DNA of 64,000 nucleotides from the NCBI GenBank assembly GCA_037445555.1, contig JBBIKG010000017.1:1-64000 (forward strand), read 5' to 3'. How positions within the stretch are numbered: position 1 is the first letter of the stretch; the number at the start of each line of letters is the position of its first letter. Under the pieces are notes generated by a model. That model saw only the letters and a list, made by a program, of their open reading frames with translations, ran no database searches and was not told where the DNA came from. The translations under genes were made by a program, and so were the position numbers. This DNA comes from JAAYJT01 sp037445555 (lineage in GTDB: Bacteria > Bacteroidota > Bacteroidia > Bacteroidales > JAAYJT01). Below, one piece after another: positions 53,899 to 63,385 of this stretch.

Positions 53899-53938
53899 GT
53901 TGTCATTTATTTTAACCGAGCCAGAGTTACAAACCTAT

Positions 53939-56791
53939 ATGATCATGAGGAAATTACTGAAAATCATATCAGTGACTATTGTTGTGGTAATATCACTTAT
54001 CGTCGTCACCCCGTTTGTTTTCAAGAACCGGATCATAGAATATGCAATCACTGAGCTTAACCGCAACCTGAATGCCACAATCAGTTTTTCGAAAGTCAGC
54101 GTTGACCCGTTCCGTAGCTTCCCGGATCTCAGATTAGGGCTAAACGAATTGTTGATCATAAGCAAAGCGCCATTCGAAGGCGATACATTCATGCTTGTCA
54201 GGCGCATGCATGTTACATTTGATATATTCAGCATGTTGAAAGGAAACCCATACGAAGCAAAAAAAATAGCACTCAGCCGGCCCTATATCAACCTGCTTAT
54301 TAAGACCGATGGCACGGCCAACTGGGATGCAATACTTCCGGTTTCTGATGCTAAGGAAGGCGCAATTGCGGATACTTCACAGGCCTTAGTCTTAAGAATT
54401 AATGAGCTGGCAATCAATGAAGGCCGGGTCAATTATGACGACCAGGAGATAGACATGCAGATACTCCTGAACGAGGTCGGGGGTAAAGCAAAAGGTGCGC
54501 TCTCTGAGAAACTTTCCAACCTCCTCATACAGGCACAAGCCGAATCGTTATCAGTAATCTATCACAAAACCGCCTATCTTGACAGAATTAAAGCGTCCTA
54601 TGAAGGATTGTTTGATATCGATCTGTTAAAAGACTATTATACATTACGCAACAGTAAAATCAACCTGAATCAGTTGGAACTTGTCGCCGAAGGCGGATTT
54701 GGTTTTGTAGGAGATGACATTTCTATCGACTTGTCGTTCAACTCAATGGATCAGGGATTTAAAAACCTTCTTTCTGTGGTGCCGGTAGTTTATAACAGGC
54801 AGTTTGATAAATTGCAGGCACAAGGTATGTTTACGTTCAACGGATGGTTCAAGGGGCTGTACGGCGACACCTCTTTTCCCGGGTTTGGCCTTAATCTGAA
54901 AGTGGATCAGGGTGCTGTGCAGTATGCAGGTCTGCCGGGCAGCGCCACCAGCATACATCTTGATCTGGCAGTGGTGAACTCATCAGGACTCATTGATGAC
55001 ACTCAGATAAAGATTCCGAAGGCCTCCCTATTGTTTGATGGGAACCCGGTGCAGGCCTCGTTAATACTGAAGTCGCCTGTAAGCGACCCTTACATTAATC
55101 TTGATATCCTAGGCCGGGTTGACTTGTCGCGATTGGAAAAAGTGTTCCCGCTTGCTGACAATCAGCGTTTTACTGGGATTGTTGACGTAAAAGCGGCACT
55201 TGACACACGACTATCCCACCTAACGCAAAAAAGATATGGACTGGTTAATGCTACAGGTTATTTTCACGCCACCAATGTGTCGTTCGGTAATTCTTGGAAT
55301 TTGAAACCGTTTTCGGTGGAAATGGTAAGGTTGGACTTTAGCCCGGCTGTAACAGAAATGGCCATGAAAGAACTGAATATAGGCAGTTCTACATTGGATG
55401 CCACCGGTCGGCTGCAGCATTATCTTGGTTACCTGTTGAGTAATGAAAACCTGATGGCAGATTTGTCTGTGAATGCCGCAATGATAGATGTAGACCAGCT
55501 TCTTGATTTAGTTCTTTTAAATGAATTTCCTATTCCTGACACCGCCAAAACAGGTGCGGTCATTCCCAAACTGCCTTCAAATATTGAGGCCGTCTTCCAG
55601 CTTCAGGCCGATAGCATCTTATACAAAAATTATCGGCTTGGTAAGGCACTCGCAAAGGTGAATTACAAAGATGGGGTGGTGCAGTTTAATCCACTCGAGA
55701 GCTGGTTATTAGGAGGGAAGGTGGAGCTATCGGGCACGTTTGATGCCAGAGGCCCGGAACATGCATGGGTTGATTTGGATATAAGAATCTCGGATTTTAA
55801 CATTGCTAAATCATATAAGTCCATGGGTCTGCTGCAGGCTGCTGTACCAGTTGCCGAGCGCACAAGAGGAAGTTTTAGCACCGGGCTGTTGCTGAAAGGA
55901 AAATTTGACAACAACTTAAATCCGGTATATGAGTCGTTGCAGGGGGGCGGATTGCTTAATACTTCAGCAATCAGCATCACGACAGTTGAAACGTTGAACC
56001 GGTTGGGCGATCTTTTTGGCAACAACGACTATAAAGAACTCACAACTCAGGGGGTCGATTTAGCTTTTCAGTTTATTAACGGCAAGCTTTTCCAACAGCC
56101 TTTCACCATCAAATGGGCCGGTACTACCACCACTGTCAGCGGTTTTGTGGGCTTTGATAAGATCATTAATCTTGACTTGGTTTTTCAGGTGCCATTTGAA
56201 AAATTTGGCCCGGGTGCCAATCAGGCGATGCAACGTATGGCTACCGAAGCCGCCCGCAAAGGCATTAACGTATCGCCTGACAAAGGATTGATTGTAAAGG
56301 TGAATCTTGGCGGCTCGATACTCCATCCCACCATAACACTCGACTATAGATCGGCTGTTGCTGATATAAAAACTCAATTGCAGCAGGCTGCCATACTACA
56401 GCTTGAACAGCAAAAAGAAGAGTTTCAGCAAAAAATCAGCGAGCAGGCTCAGCGTTTGCTTGATGAAGCCAAACTACAAGGTGATGCGCTTATTGCGCAA
56501 GCTGGGCAGGCTGCGGCCAGGATCCGGGCAGAAGCAGCGGCAGCCGCGGAGAAGATTCTTAAGGAGGCCGAAATCAGGGTTCAAAGGGTGGAGGAAGAAG
56601 CTCGTAAAAAGGGACCACTGGCTGAGGCTGCCGCCAGAGAGGTAACCCGGAGAATCAGGCAAGAGGCTTCAAACCTTGCTCAAAAAACCATCGCGGAGGC
56701 TGACAAACAGGCCGAAAATATTTTAGCGGAGGCGCAAAAACAGGCTAATGATCTCATGACAAAAGCCAGAGAAAAAGCCGAGCGACTTTAG
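53939..56791 (+). CDS. AsmA-family envelope protein with long C-terminal helical tail
   Basis: A 950-residue protein. One N-terminal transmembrane helix (about residues 7-28) is followed by an AsmA-type N-terminal domain (VDPFRSFPDLRLGLNELLI, NPYEAKKIALSRPYINLLI) and a long series of beta strands typical of bridge-like lipid-transfer proteins (AsmA/TamB), ending near residue 810 with GGSILHPTITLDY. The last ~130 residues are a very regular Ala/Glu/Gln/Lys/Arg-rich alpha helix (AQRLLDEAKLQGDALIAQA, AEKILKEAEIRVQRVEEEAR). Probably acts between inner and outer membranes. Start at 53939 or 53945 (both ATG). Confidence 0.85.
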   Translation: MIMRKLLKIISVTIVVVISLIVVTPFVFKNRIIEYAITELNRNLNATISFSKVSVDPFRSFPDLRLGLNELLIISKAPFEGDTFMLVRRMHVTFDIFSMLKGNPYEAKKIALSRPYINLLIKTDGTANWDAILPVSDAKEGAIADTSQALVLRINELAINEGRVNYDDQEIDMQILLNEVGGKAKGALSEKLSNLLIQAQAESLSVIYHKTAYLDRIKASYEGLFDIDLLKDYYTLRNSKINLNQLELVAEGGFGFVGDDISIDLSFNSMDQGFKNLLSVVPVVYNRQFDKLQAQGMFTFNGWFKGLYGDTSFPGFGLNLKVDQGAVQYAGLPGSATSIHLDLAVVNSSGLIDDTQIKIPKASLLFDGNPVQASLILKSPVSDPYINLDILGRVDLSRLEKVFPLADNQRFTGIVDVKAALDTRLSHLTQKRYGLVNATGYFHATNVSFGNSWNLKPFSVEMVRLDFSPAVTEMAMKELNIGSSTLDATGRLQHYLGYLLSNENLMADLSVNAAMIDVDQLLDLVLLNEFPIPDTAKTGAVIPKLPSNIEAVFQLQADSILYKNYRLGKALAKVNYKDGVVQFNPLESWLLGGKVELSGTFDARGPEHAWVDLDIRISDFNIAKSYKSMGLLQAAVPVAERTRGSFSTGLLLKGKFDNNLNPVYESLQGGGLLNTSAISITTVETLNRLGDLFGNNDYKELTTQGVDLAFQFINGKLFQQPFTIKWAGTTTTVSGFVGFDKIINLDLVFQVPFEKFGPGANQAMQRMATEAARKGINVSPDKGLIVKVNLGGSILHPTITLDYRSAVADIKTQLQQAAILQLEQQKEEFQQKISEQAQRLLDEAKLQGDALIAQAGQAAARIRAEAAAAAEKILKEAEIRVQRVEEEARKKGPLAEAAAREVTRRIRQEASNLAQKTIAEADKQAENILAEAQKQANDLMTKAREKAERL

Positions 56792-56907
56792 GTCGGTGTA
56801 TTCCCGGTTTGCTGAATGTTGATTCCGCCATATTTCAAACTGATGGTATTGGTTTTTTTCTAATTTTATGGACCTGAAAACAACACAAATCCATCAAAAC
56901 CAAAACC

Positions 56908-58371
56908 ATGACAACAAAAGGAGTTGACTTTTACAAACAGGCGGGCATGCGTGCCATGCAATGGCATGAAGAAAACATGAAAAAGATGCGCAAGTGCCGT
57001 TTTGATACCATAGCTGTACATGGCATCTACTCCATGCAGGAAGCAATTGATTTCAACCAGGGCTCCATCATAGAGCCTATTTATATGAGCACTTCGCAGG
57101 CTTATCGCGACAGCGATGAAATGGAAGCTGCACTCTCCTATCAGATACCCACATGGTGCTACTCACGTATAGCCAACCCAAGTATGTATTACCTTGAAGG
57201 CGTACTGGCACTGCTCGAAGGGTATAACAGCGGTGTTGAAACCTCCTGCATTGCCACTGCGTCGGGCATGGCCGCTATACAGAGCGCTGTGGATCCTTTC
57301 TTGATTGATGACCCCGCACGCCCTAACCTACCCAGAAACTTTGTAGCCAATTGTCAGGTGTACGGCGGTACCTTTCAACAGTTCGCCATGCGCAAACAAT
57401 TGGAACGAAATATTGAATGGCGCAAGGTGTTGAATAGCAATGATATAAGTGAGTGGGAAAAACATATTGATGAAAACACCCGTTTCCTCTACGGTGAACT
57501 ACCAAGCAATCCATCGCAGGCGTTTTTTGATATCAAACAGGTGATAGATTTGGCGCACAAATATGGCATCCCGGCAATTTTCGACTCAACCGTAGCTACT
57601 CCTGCGCTGTTGCGACCTATTGAATACGGGGCTGATATCGTGGTCCAATCAGTAACCAAATCGTTGTTTACCAGTGGTTTTGGAATTGCGGGAGCTGTTA
57701 TTGCAAGAAAAAACATTACAACCCGCCTCGATAACCCTGCAGCTAAAGCCGACTTCTGTGCATACCTGAAGCAACTCCCGAACCGAGACAACGGTCCGAA
57801 TATTTCGCCCATGAATGCCATACTTGCAATCAACGATATACGCACCATTCGCGGTCGTATGGATCAAGCAAGCATGAACACCATGAAAATTGTTGAATTT
57901 CTTAAGCAGCACAAACACATCGAAGGTGTAGATTATCTTGGACTGAAGAACCATCCGCTGCATCAGGTGGCATCAAAATACCTTTTCCTTGCCGATTCAG
58001 AGTTTGACGAAAGATACGGTAGCCCCGTCAATCGCTACGGCCACCTGATGTCGTTCAGGGTGAATGGAGGCGCTCAGCAGGCACGAATGGTATTTGATGC
58101 CTTTGAACGTATCTGGCGTGCTACCGACTTGGGGCGCATTAAGTCGGTAGCTACTATACCCGCCATTTCTACTCACAGCCAGCAGGGTGAAGCAGGCAGG
58201 GCTCTGGCTCAGATACCACCTCATCTTATTCGTTTGTGTGTTGGTCTGGAACATCCCGACGATATTATCGCCGACCTTGATCAGGCTTTGGGTGTGCTGG
58301 ATGGGAAAAGGATTTTCTTTACCTCACCCGAATATTCGGCGGGAGGTGCATCGGGTGCAACATTACGCTAA
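56908..58371 (+). CDS. Cys/Met-metabolism PLP enzyme, O-acyl/phosphohomoserine sulfhydrylase-like
   Basis: A 487-residue fold-type I PLP enzyme of the MetB/MetY class. It has EPIYMSTSQAYRDSDEM, CYSRIANPSMYYLEGVLALLEG, TASGMAAIQSAV, FDSTVATPALLRPIEYGADIVVQSVTKSLF (PLP lysine Lys251) and a C-terminal LIRLCVGLEHPDDIIADLDQAL. It is longer than E. coli MetB (386). Threonine synthase follows 10 bases downstream and a proposed homoserine kinase after it, so O-phosphohomoserine could be its substrate, though O-acetylhomoserine is the usual choice for this type. Exact reaction not proven by sequence. Confidence 0.82.
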   Translation: MTTKGVDFYKQAGMRAMQWHEENMKKMRKCRFDTIAVHGIYSMQEAIDFNQGSIIEPIYMSTSQAYRDSDEMEAALSYQIPTWCYSRIANPSMYYLEGVLALLEGYNSGVETSCIATASGMAAIQSAVDPFLIDDPARPNLPRNFVANCQVYGGTFQQFAMRKQLERNIEWRKVLNSNDISEWEKHIDENTRFLYGELPSNPSQAFFDIKQVIDLAHKYGIPAIFDSTVATPALLRPIEYGADIVVQSVTKSLFTSGFGIAGAVIARKNITTRLDNPAAKADFCAYLKQLPNRDNGPNISPMNAILAINDIRTIRGRMDQASMNTMKIVEFLKQHKHIEGVDYLGLKNHPLHQVASKYLFLADSEFDERYGSPVNRYGHLMSFRVNGGAQQARMVFDAFERIWRATDLGRIKSVATIPAISTHSQQGEAGRALAQIPPHLIRLCVGLEHPDDIIADLDQALGVLDGKRIFFTSPEYSAGGASGATLR

Positions 58372-58381
58372 ATAAATTGAA

Positions 58382-59737
58382 ATGCTGACTCTGAAATATT
58401 ACTCTACCAACCGGAAAGCTCCGGTGGTGTCTTTTGGCGAGGCGCTGCTTAATGGCCAGGCGCCTGACAGAGGGCTCTATATGCCGCTACAGGTTCCAAA
58501 AATCAAACCCGACATACTGAGTTCCCTGTCCGCAATGTCTTATCCGGAGGTTGCCTTTACCGTTCTGAATGAATTCCTGAGAGGCGAAATACCTGAATCG
58601 GTGTTGCATGCGATGACTTCGGAGGCCTACAACTACCCGGTTCCGCTCGAGTTGGTCTTTGAACGAAAATTTGTGATGAGGCTCGATCAAGGGCCTACGG
58701 CTTCGTTCAAAGATTTTGCTGCCCGCATGATGGGAAAGCTGATGAGCTATTACCTCGCTCAGACACACTGCAGGCTTCTGATTCTTACAGCAACATCAGG
58801 CGACACAGGCAGTGCAATAGCGAATGCCTTCTACGAACTCGATAACATCGACGTGGTAGTACTCTTCCCGAGACTTGAAGTGACATCGCGCCAGCGAAAG
58901 CAGATGACAACTCTGGGTAAGAACATTCGGGTGATTGAGGTTGACGGAAAATTTGATGATTGTCAGGCTTTGGTCAAAAGAGCATTTGCTGATCCGGAAC
59001 TGGCATACCTGAATTTGTCTTCAGCCAATTCCATCAATATCGGAAGGCTTATTCCCCAGGCGGTGTATTACGTGTATGCCTGGGCTCAATTAAGGACTTC
59101 GGTGGCCGACAAACCCGTATTTGTGGTTCCGTCAGGGAATTTCGGCGACATGATGGGTGGGATCATTGCCTGGCGTATGGGACTGCCTGTTAAACGAATG
59201 GTGATAGCTGTGAATGAGAATGACGAGTTTCAGCAATTTCTTGAGACCGGGAAATATCAGAAGATTGAACCGTCGGTCAATTGCATTTCGAGTGCTATGA
59301 ATGTGGGTCACCCAAGCAATCTGGCACGGCTGGTAGATTTATATGGAGGCGAGATGGATGAGCGGGGAAATCTGAACAGACATCCCGACATAAATCAGAT
59401 GCGCCATGATATGTTTGCGGTTTCAATCAGCGATAGCCGTACTCGCGATACCATCCATGATGCCTGGAAAGAGCATAAGTTACTACTCGAACCTCACGGA
59501 GCTGTGGGATGGGCTGGTTTTCAGCACTATATCAGTTCAATTGGCAATGATCCCGAACAACTTTTTGTGGTACTTGAGACAGCAAATCCTGCAAAATTCC
59601 CTGAGCAGATTAACGAAATCCTTCAGTTTGATCCCCTGTTGCCTGCAAGTCTGCAAGGACTCGAGGAAAAAGATGAACATTACGACCACATCACTAATGA
59701 CTATGACACTTTCAGAAATTACTTGTTGAGCAGATAA
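58382..59737 (+). CDS. thrC: Threonine synthase
   Basis: A 451-residue fold-type II PLP enzyme converting O-phosphohomoserine to threonine. Landmarks: NRKAPVVSFGEALLNG at the N-terminus, the PLP lysine Lys110 in GPTASFKDFAARMM, TATSGDTGSAIANAF, NSINIGRLIPQAVYYV and VPSGNFGDMMGG. Class 2 (E. coli-like, no allosteric domain). Between the MetY-like gene (10-base gap) and the proposed homoserine kinase (49-base gap). Confidence 0.96.
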   Translation: MLTLKYYSTNRKAPVVSFGEALLNGQAPDRGLYMPLQVPKIKPDILSSLSAMSYPEVAFTVLNEFLRGEIPESVLHAMTSEAYNYPVPLELVFERKFVMRLDQGPTASFKDFAARMMGKLMSYYLAQTHCRLLILTATSGDTGSAIANAFYELDNIDVVVLFPRLEVTSRQRKQMTTLGKNIRVIEVDGKFDDCQALVKRAFADPELAYLNLSSANSINIGRLIPQAVYYVYAWAQLRTSVADKPVFVVPSGNFGDMMGGIIAWRMGLPVKRMVIAVNENDEFQQFLETGKYQKIEPSVNCISSAMNVGHPSNLARLVDLYGGEMDERGNLNRHPDINQMRHDMFAVSISDSRTRDTIHDAWKEHKLLLEPHGAVGWAGFQHYISSIGNDPEQLFVVLETANPAKFPEQINEILQFDPLLPASLQGLEEKDEHYDHITNDYDTFRNYLLSR

Positions 59738-59786
59738 CGATGGTGGTGCGTTATTGTAATGTAATTAATAGCCCCCAAATCCAATT

Positions 59787-60992
59787 ATGAAATATATCAT
59801 CATACTCGCAGATGGCGCCTCAGATTATCCGGTTCCGGAACTTGGGGGCAAAACTCCATTAATGGTCGCAAACAAACCCAACATTGATGCCCTTTGCAGG
59901 AGAAGCCGGTGCGGTTTGCTCGAAACCGTTCCCGGAGATATGCCGCCGGGGAGCGAGATAGCAAATCTGGCCGTACTTGGTTATGATGTGCGTAAGGTTT
60001 ATCAAGGCCGTGGAGTACTCGAGGCTGCCAGTCTTGGCGTCCTGCTCGATTCTGGCGAACTGGCAATGAGATGTAATCTCATTTGTGTCGATCCCGAAGG
60101 AAAAATAAAGAACCACAGCGCCGGACATATTTCCAGCGAAGAGTCCCATCAGCTGATCGACTTCATCAACCGAAACCTCTCAACAGAACATTTCAGGTTT
60201 TACAACGGGGTAAGTTACCGGCATTTGTTCGTGATGAAAGGGGGTTCCAATCAGATTGAGTGCACTCCCCCCCACGATGTACCCGGCACTCCGTTCAGGC
60301 AGGTGCTCGTTAAAAGCAGGAAACCTGACGGCGAAGGGACAGCCGCTTTACTGAATGAGCTGATTCTGAAATCACAGCAAACGTTACCTGAACATCCGGT
60401 GAATAAGGCACGAGTGGGTGCTGGAAAAGATCCGGCGAACTCTCTATGGTTTTGGTCGCCGGGATACAAGCCGCAAATGCAAACCTTTCAGGAACTTTAC
60501 GGAAAAACAGGTGCAGTGATATCTGCTGTTGACCTGATTTATGGAATAGGGGCATATGCCGGTTTTGAGGCTGTCAAAGTGCCCGGGAGCACAGGACTCT
60601 GGAATACGAATTATGAAGGTAAGGCGCAGGCTGCAGTTGATGCGCTGAAAAGAGTAGACCTGGTGTACCTGCATATAGAAGCAAGCGATGAGGCAGGGCA
60701 CGAAGGCGATTATGAGTTGAAGGTTCGCACCCTGGAGTACCTTGATCAGCGGGTGGTTAAGTATATTGTGGAGCAAACTGCAGGTTTGGAGGAACCTGTA
60801 ACCATCGCCATACTGCCTGACCATCCCACCCCTTGCGCCCTCCGGACCCATGTGCATGATCCTGTGCCGTTCATGATTTACCATCCCGATGTGAAACCGG
60901 ATGGTGTTGAAAAGTACGATGAGGAGTCTGTGAGAGAAGGGTATTACGGGTTGTTAAAAGGAAAAGAGTTCATTGCAGCATTGTTGAAATAA
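59787..60992 (+). CDS. Proposed homoserine kinase of the cofactor-independent phosphoglycerate mutase family
   Basis: A 401-residue alkaline-phosphatase-superfamily enzyme close to archaeal-type iPGM. It begins MKYIIILADGASDYPVPELGGKTP (metal-binding Asp9), has the catalytic Ser56 in MPPGSEIANLAVLGYD, and later SDEAGHEGDYELKVRTLEYLDQRV and LPDHPTPCALRTHVHDPVPF with metal ligands. Lying behind thrC, it fits the known proposal that such proteins replace ThrB as homoserine kinase in many anaerobes. The alternative, a glycolytic phosphoglycerate mutase, is less likely from context. Confidence 0.85.
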   Translation: MKYIIILADGASDYPVPELGGKTPLMVANKPNIDALCRRSRCGLLETVPGDMPPGSEIANLAVLGYDVRKVYQGRGVLEAASLGVLLDSGELAMRCNLICVDPEGKIKNHSAGHISSEESHQLIDFINRNLSTEHFRFYNGVSYRHLFVMKGGSNQIECTPPHDVPGTPFRQVLVKSRKPDGEGTAALLNELILKSQQTLPEHPVNKARVGAGKDPANSLWFWSPGYKPQMQTFQELYGKTGAVISAVDLIYGIGAYAGFEAVKVPGSTGLWNTNYEGKAQAAVDALKRVDLVYLHIEASDEAGHEGDYELKVRTLEYLDQRVVKYIVEQTAGLEEPVTIAILPDHPTPCALRTHVHDPVPFMIYHPDVKPDGVEKYDEESVREGYYGLLKGKEFIAALLK

Positions 60993-61008
60993 ATCATAAC
61001 TTTTAACC

Positions 61009-61560
61009 ATGACTGTTATACCCAAACGGATGGTGAAGTTACTATTGGGTGCGCTGTTAGTCAGCATAATCCTGGGCAGTGTCCCCTCATCTGCTCAAGA
61101 GCAGACCATCATAGAATTTTATGCCGAAACCCCGGCTGTATCTGACCTTGTGCTCGAGGTTGAAACCACCGTCACGGGCAAGGTGGAGTACACGCCATTC
61201 GGTTGGAAGATACCTCCGGGACATATCGTGCGGATTGAGATACAGCACCCACCTCCCGAAATGGCTATGGCCGAAGTTCGGCTGGGGTATGATTGGAGCG
61301 GGGGTGTGGTCTCTGCTATCTTTGCAGGACATGGGGTCCGACGGAATAAATACAAGGTATTTCAGGAAATGCTCTATCCCAACGAAACTCAAAAACGTAT
61401 TTTCCCCGACATGTATGCCCGAGGATATGAATTTAGCATACAGACCGTTTTCAGTCAGTCGGCGGGTGACAATTATTTGTTGCTTCAGTCGCTCTCCTTG
61501 ATCTGGCAACCTGAGAAAAAAGAAGACAATAGCTCTCGAACCCAGGATAAACAACCCTAA
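61009..61560 (+). CDS. Secreted protein of unknown function
   Basis: A 183-residue protein with a signal peptide (about residues 1-29, ending VPSSAQ). The mature part looks beta-rich (LVLEVETTVTGKVEYTPFGWKIPPGHIVRIEI, AEVRLGYDWSGGVVSAIFAGHGVRR) and ends in a hydrophilic tail (KKEDNSSRTQDKQP). I do not recognise a family. It begins 16 bases after the homoserine kinase gene and 14 bases before the FabG-like gene, so it is in the same transcript, but this does not define a role. Confidence 0.75.
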   Translation: MTVIPKRMVKLLLGALLVSIILGSVPSSAQEQTIIEFYAETPAVSDLVLEVETTVTGKVEYTPFGWKIPPGHIVRIEIQHPPPEMAMAEVRLGYDWSGGVVSAIFAGHGVRRNKYKVFQEMLYPNETQKRIFPDMYARGYEFSIQTVFSQSAGDNYLLLQSLSLIWQPEKKEDNSSRTQDKQP

Positions 61561-61574
61561 TTCCCGTCAACCAT

Positions 61575-62330
61575 ATGAATACTGAAAAAGTCGCTCTTGT
61601 TACCGGAGCCTCACGTGGCATCGGAAAAGCCATATCCATACAACTGGCTTCGAAAGGAATAACAATAGCATTACAGTATAACCAGAACATACTGGCAGCC
61701 CAGGAAACACTTGCTATGCTGGAGGGTGGCGGGCATGACTTATTCTCGAGTAATCTTGCAAACTTCGAAGCAACGGTGAAGCTGGCAGACGACATCCTGA
61801 AACATTACGGACGAATCGATGTGCTGGTAAACAATGCAGGAGTATATATTGAGAAACCTTTTCTGCCGCTCAACCTTGACGAGTGGAAGCGGATTTGGGA
61901 CGAAACAATTGACCTTAATCTGACGGGGCCGGCGCATCTTTCCTTTGTTGTCGGAAAAGTTATGGCAGAACAAGGTCATGGCCGTATCATCAATATCACC
62001 TCGCGGGGAGCATTCAGGGGTGAGCCCGATGCACCGGCCTACGGAGCCAGCAAAGCAGGATTGAACAGTTTAAGCCAATCGTTTGCAAAAGCATTGGCTC
62101 CGCAAAATATTATGGTTTTTACAGTGGCTCCGGGTTTCGTTGAAACCGATATGGCACGTGATGCGCTGCACGGACCCCGCGGCGATGAAATACGGGCTCA
62201 AAGCCCGCTAAACCGAGCTGCAAGCCCCGATGAAATTGCTAACCTGGTAGCCTATCTCGCCATCGATGCCCCTGCCTACCTGACAGGAAGCATTATTGAT
62301 ATTAATGGAGCCTCTTATTTGAGAAATTGA
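61575..62330 (+). CDS. Short-chain dehydrogenase/reductase, FabG-like
   Basis: A 251-residue SDR: TGASRGIGKAISIQLASKG, NNAGVY, ITSRGAFRG (catalytic Ser), YGASKAGLNSL (Tyr-x-x-x-Lys) and a C-terminal YLTGSIIDINGASYLRN, which is the standard ending of FabG-type oxidoreductases. The exact substrate is unknown; no fatty-acid gene is adjacent. Last gene of the cluster; a weak hairpin with no T run follows its stop. Confidence 0.88.
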   Translation: MNTEKVALVTGASRGIGKAISIQLASKGITIALQYNQNILAAQETLAMLEGGGHDLFSSNLANFEATVKLADDILKHYGRIDVLVNNAGVYIEKPFLPLNLDEWKRIWDETIDLNLTGPAHLSFVVGKVMAEQGHGRIINITSRGAFRGEPDAPAYGASKAGLNSLSQSFAKALAPQNIMVFTVAPGFVETDMARDALHGPRGDEIRAQSPLNRAASPDEIANLVAYLAIDAPAYLTGSIIDINGASYLRN

Positions 62331-62442
62331 ATGATCTTACCGGAGCGTCTCGGTAAATTACGAAGATGAATGTAAAAAGAATTATTGACGCAAGGTTAGG
62401 TGTAAACGTCAGAACGTTTCGGTTCTCCTTGAAAACATAAGT

Positions 62443-63171
62443 ATGTTTTTTAGTTATACCGATGTAGGAGTTGGGGTCAAACTGTTTGGTTTGCAGCATC
62501 TTGCATCAATATTTTTCTTTATAATTCTACCTGTCCTTGTTGTTTGGAAAAGGCGTGAATGCCTGCGGTTGTGGAAACATGAAAAATATTTAAGGATTAG
62601 CCTAGGAGTGTTTTCGCTACTGCTTGAGTTTTCATTGTACCTGTGGCATGTGATCGCAGGAGGAATTACTGACTGGCGCGAAATAGTTCCAACCACATTG
62701 TGCGGCCTTTCTATTTACCTGGGTGCTATCGCCCTGATTACACGAAACTATAATCTAGCCAGAGTGGTTTATTTTTATTCGTTCGGAGCTATTCTTTCCT
62801 TCATTTTCGTTTCCATCGATCACGGAATTGATCGCTACAGGTTTTACAACTACTTCATAAACCATGCCTTAATCATTATTACCCCAATATATTTCCGACT
62901 CATGTATCGTGTTGGCTGGGATACAGAAGCCCTGAAAAGAGCTGTTGTACTGCTAACACCTGTACTTCTGCTTTCGTTTCTGATAAACAAACCTTTGCAG
63001 TCAAATTTCTTTTATTTCGATCATCCGATCTTTGAAGATTTTCCGGTTTTTACGCCTGCATATCACTCTAGCCCTTTGCTGTATGCAGCTCTTGTCTTCC
63101 TTTCGTACTATCTGTTAATGGGTATAATGTATTTGTTTGCTTTGATACATAAAAATCGAATATCTGCCTGA
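62443..63171 (+). CDS. YwaF/TIGR02206-type integral membrane protein
   Basis: A 242-residue protein with about seven transmembrane helices. LFGLQHLASIFFF (His on helix 1), YLWHVIAGGITDWREIVPTTLCGLSIYLG and FYNYFINHALIIITPIYF are the hallmarks of the TIGR02206 family, whose function is unknown. No partner gene is evident; the flanking intergenic regions are 112 and 214 bases and hold nothing I can identify. Confidence 0.85.
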   Translation: MFFSYTDVGVGVKLFGLQHLASIFFFIILPVLVVWKRRECLRLWKHEKYLRISLGVFSLLLEFSLYLWHVIAGGITDWREIVPTTLCGLSIYLGAIALITRNYNLARVVYFYSFGAILSFIFVSIDHGIDRYRFYNYFINHALIIITPIYFRLMYRVGWDTEALKRAVVLLTPVLLLSFLINKPLQSNFFYFDHPIFEDFPVFTPAYHSSPLLYAALVFLSYYLLMGIMYLFALIHKNRISA

Positions 63172-63385
63172 ACTTGGCAGGCTCTGCAACAATGCCTCTT
63201 ACCTGCAGCTTTGCGGTTCTTATGGATAAAGATGCAGTTAAGCTGCTGCTCCAATAGCTATAGGAATGTCCAATGGGCCACAAGGTTTAGATGAATGCCA
63301 TTTACTGTGATCCGGCCGAAAAAAGGGTGATCTCTGGCTTGAAAAATTCTCAATCGGTCTAAGGACCTATCATCAATAGCCGCTA

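Noticed and set aside
62337..62356. Hairpin TTACCGGAG/CTCGGTAA after the FabG-like gene
   Set aside because: Stem has a bulge and no T run follows, so it is too weak to call a terminator.
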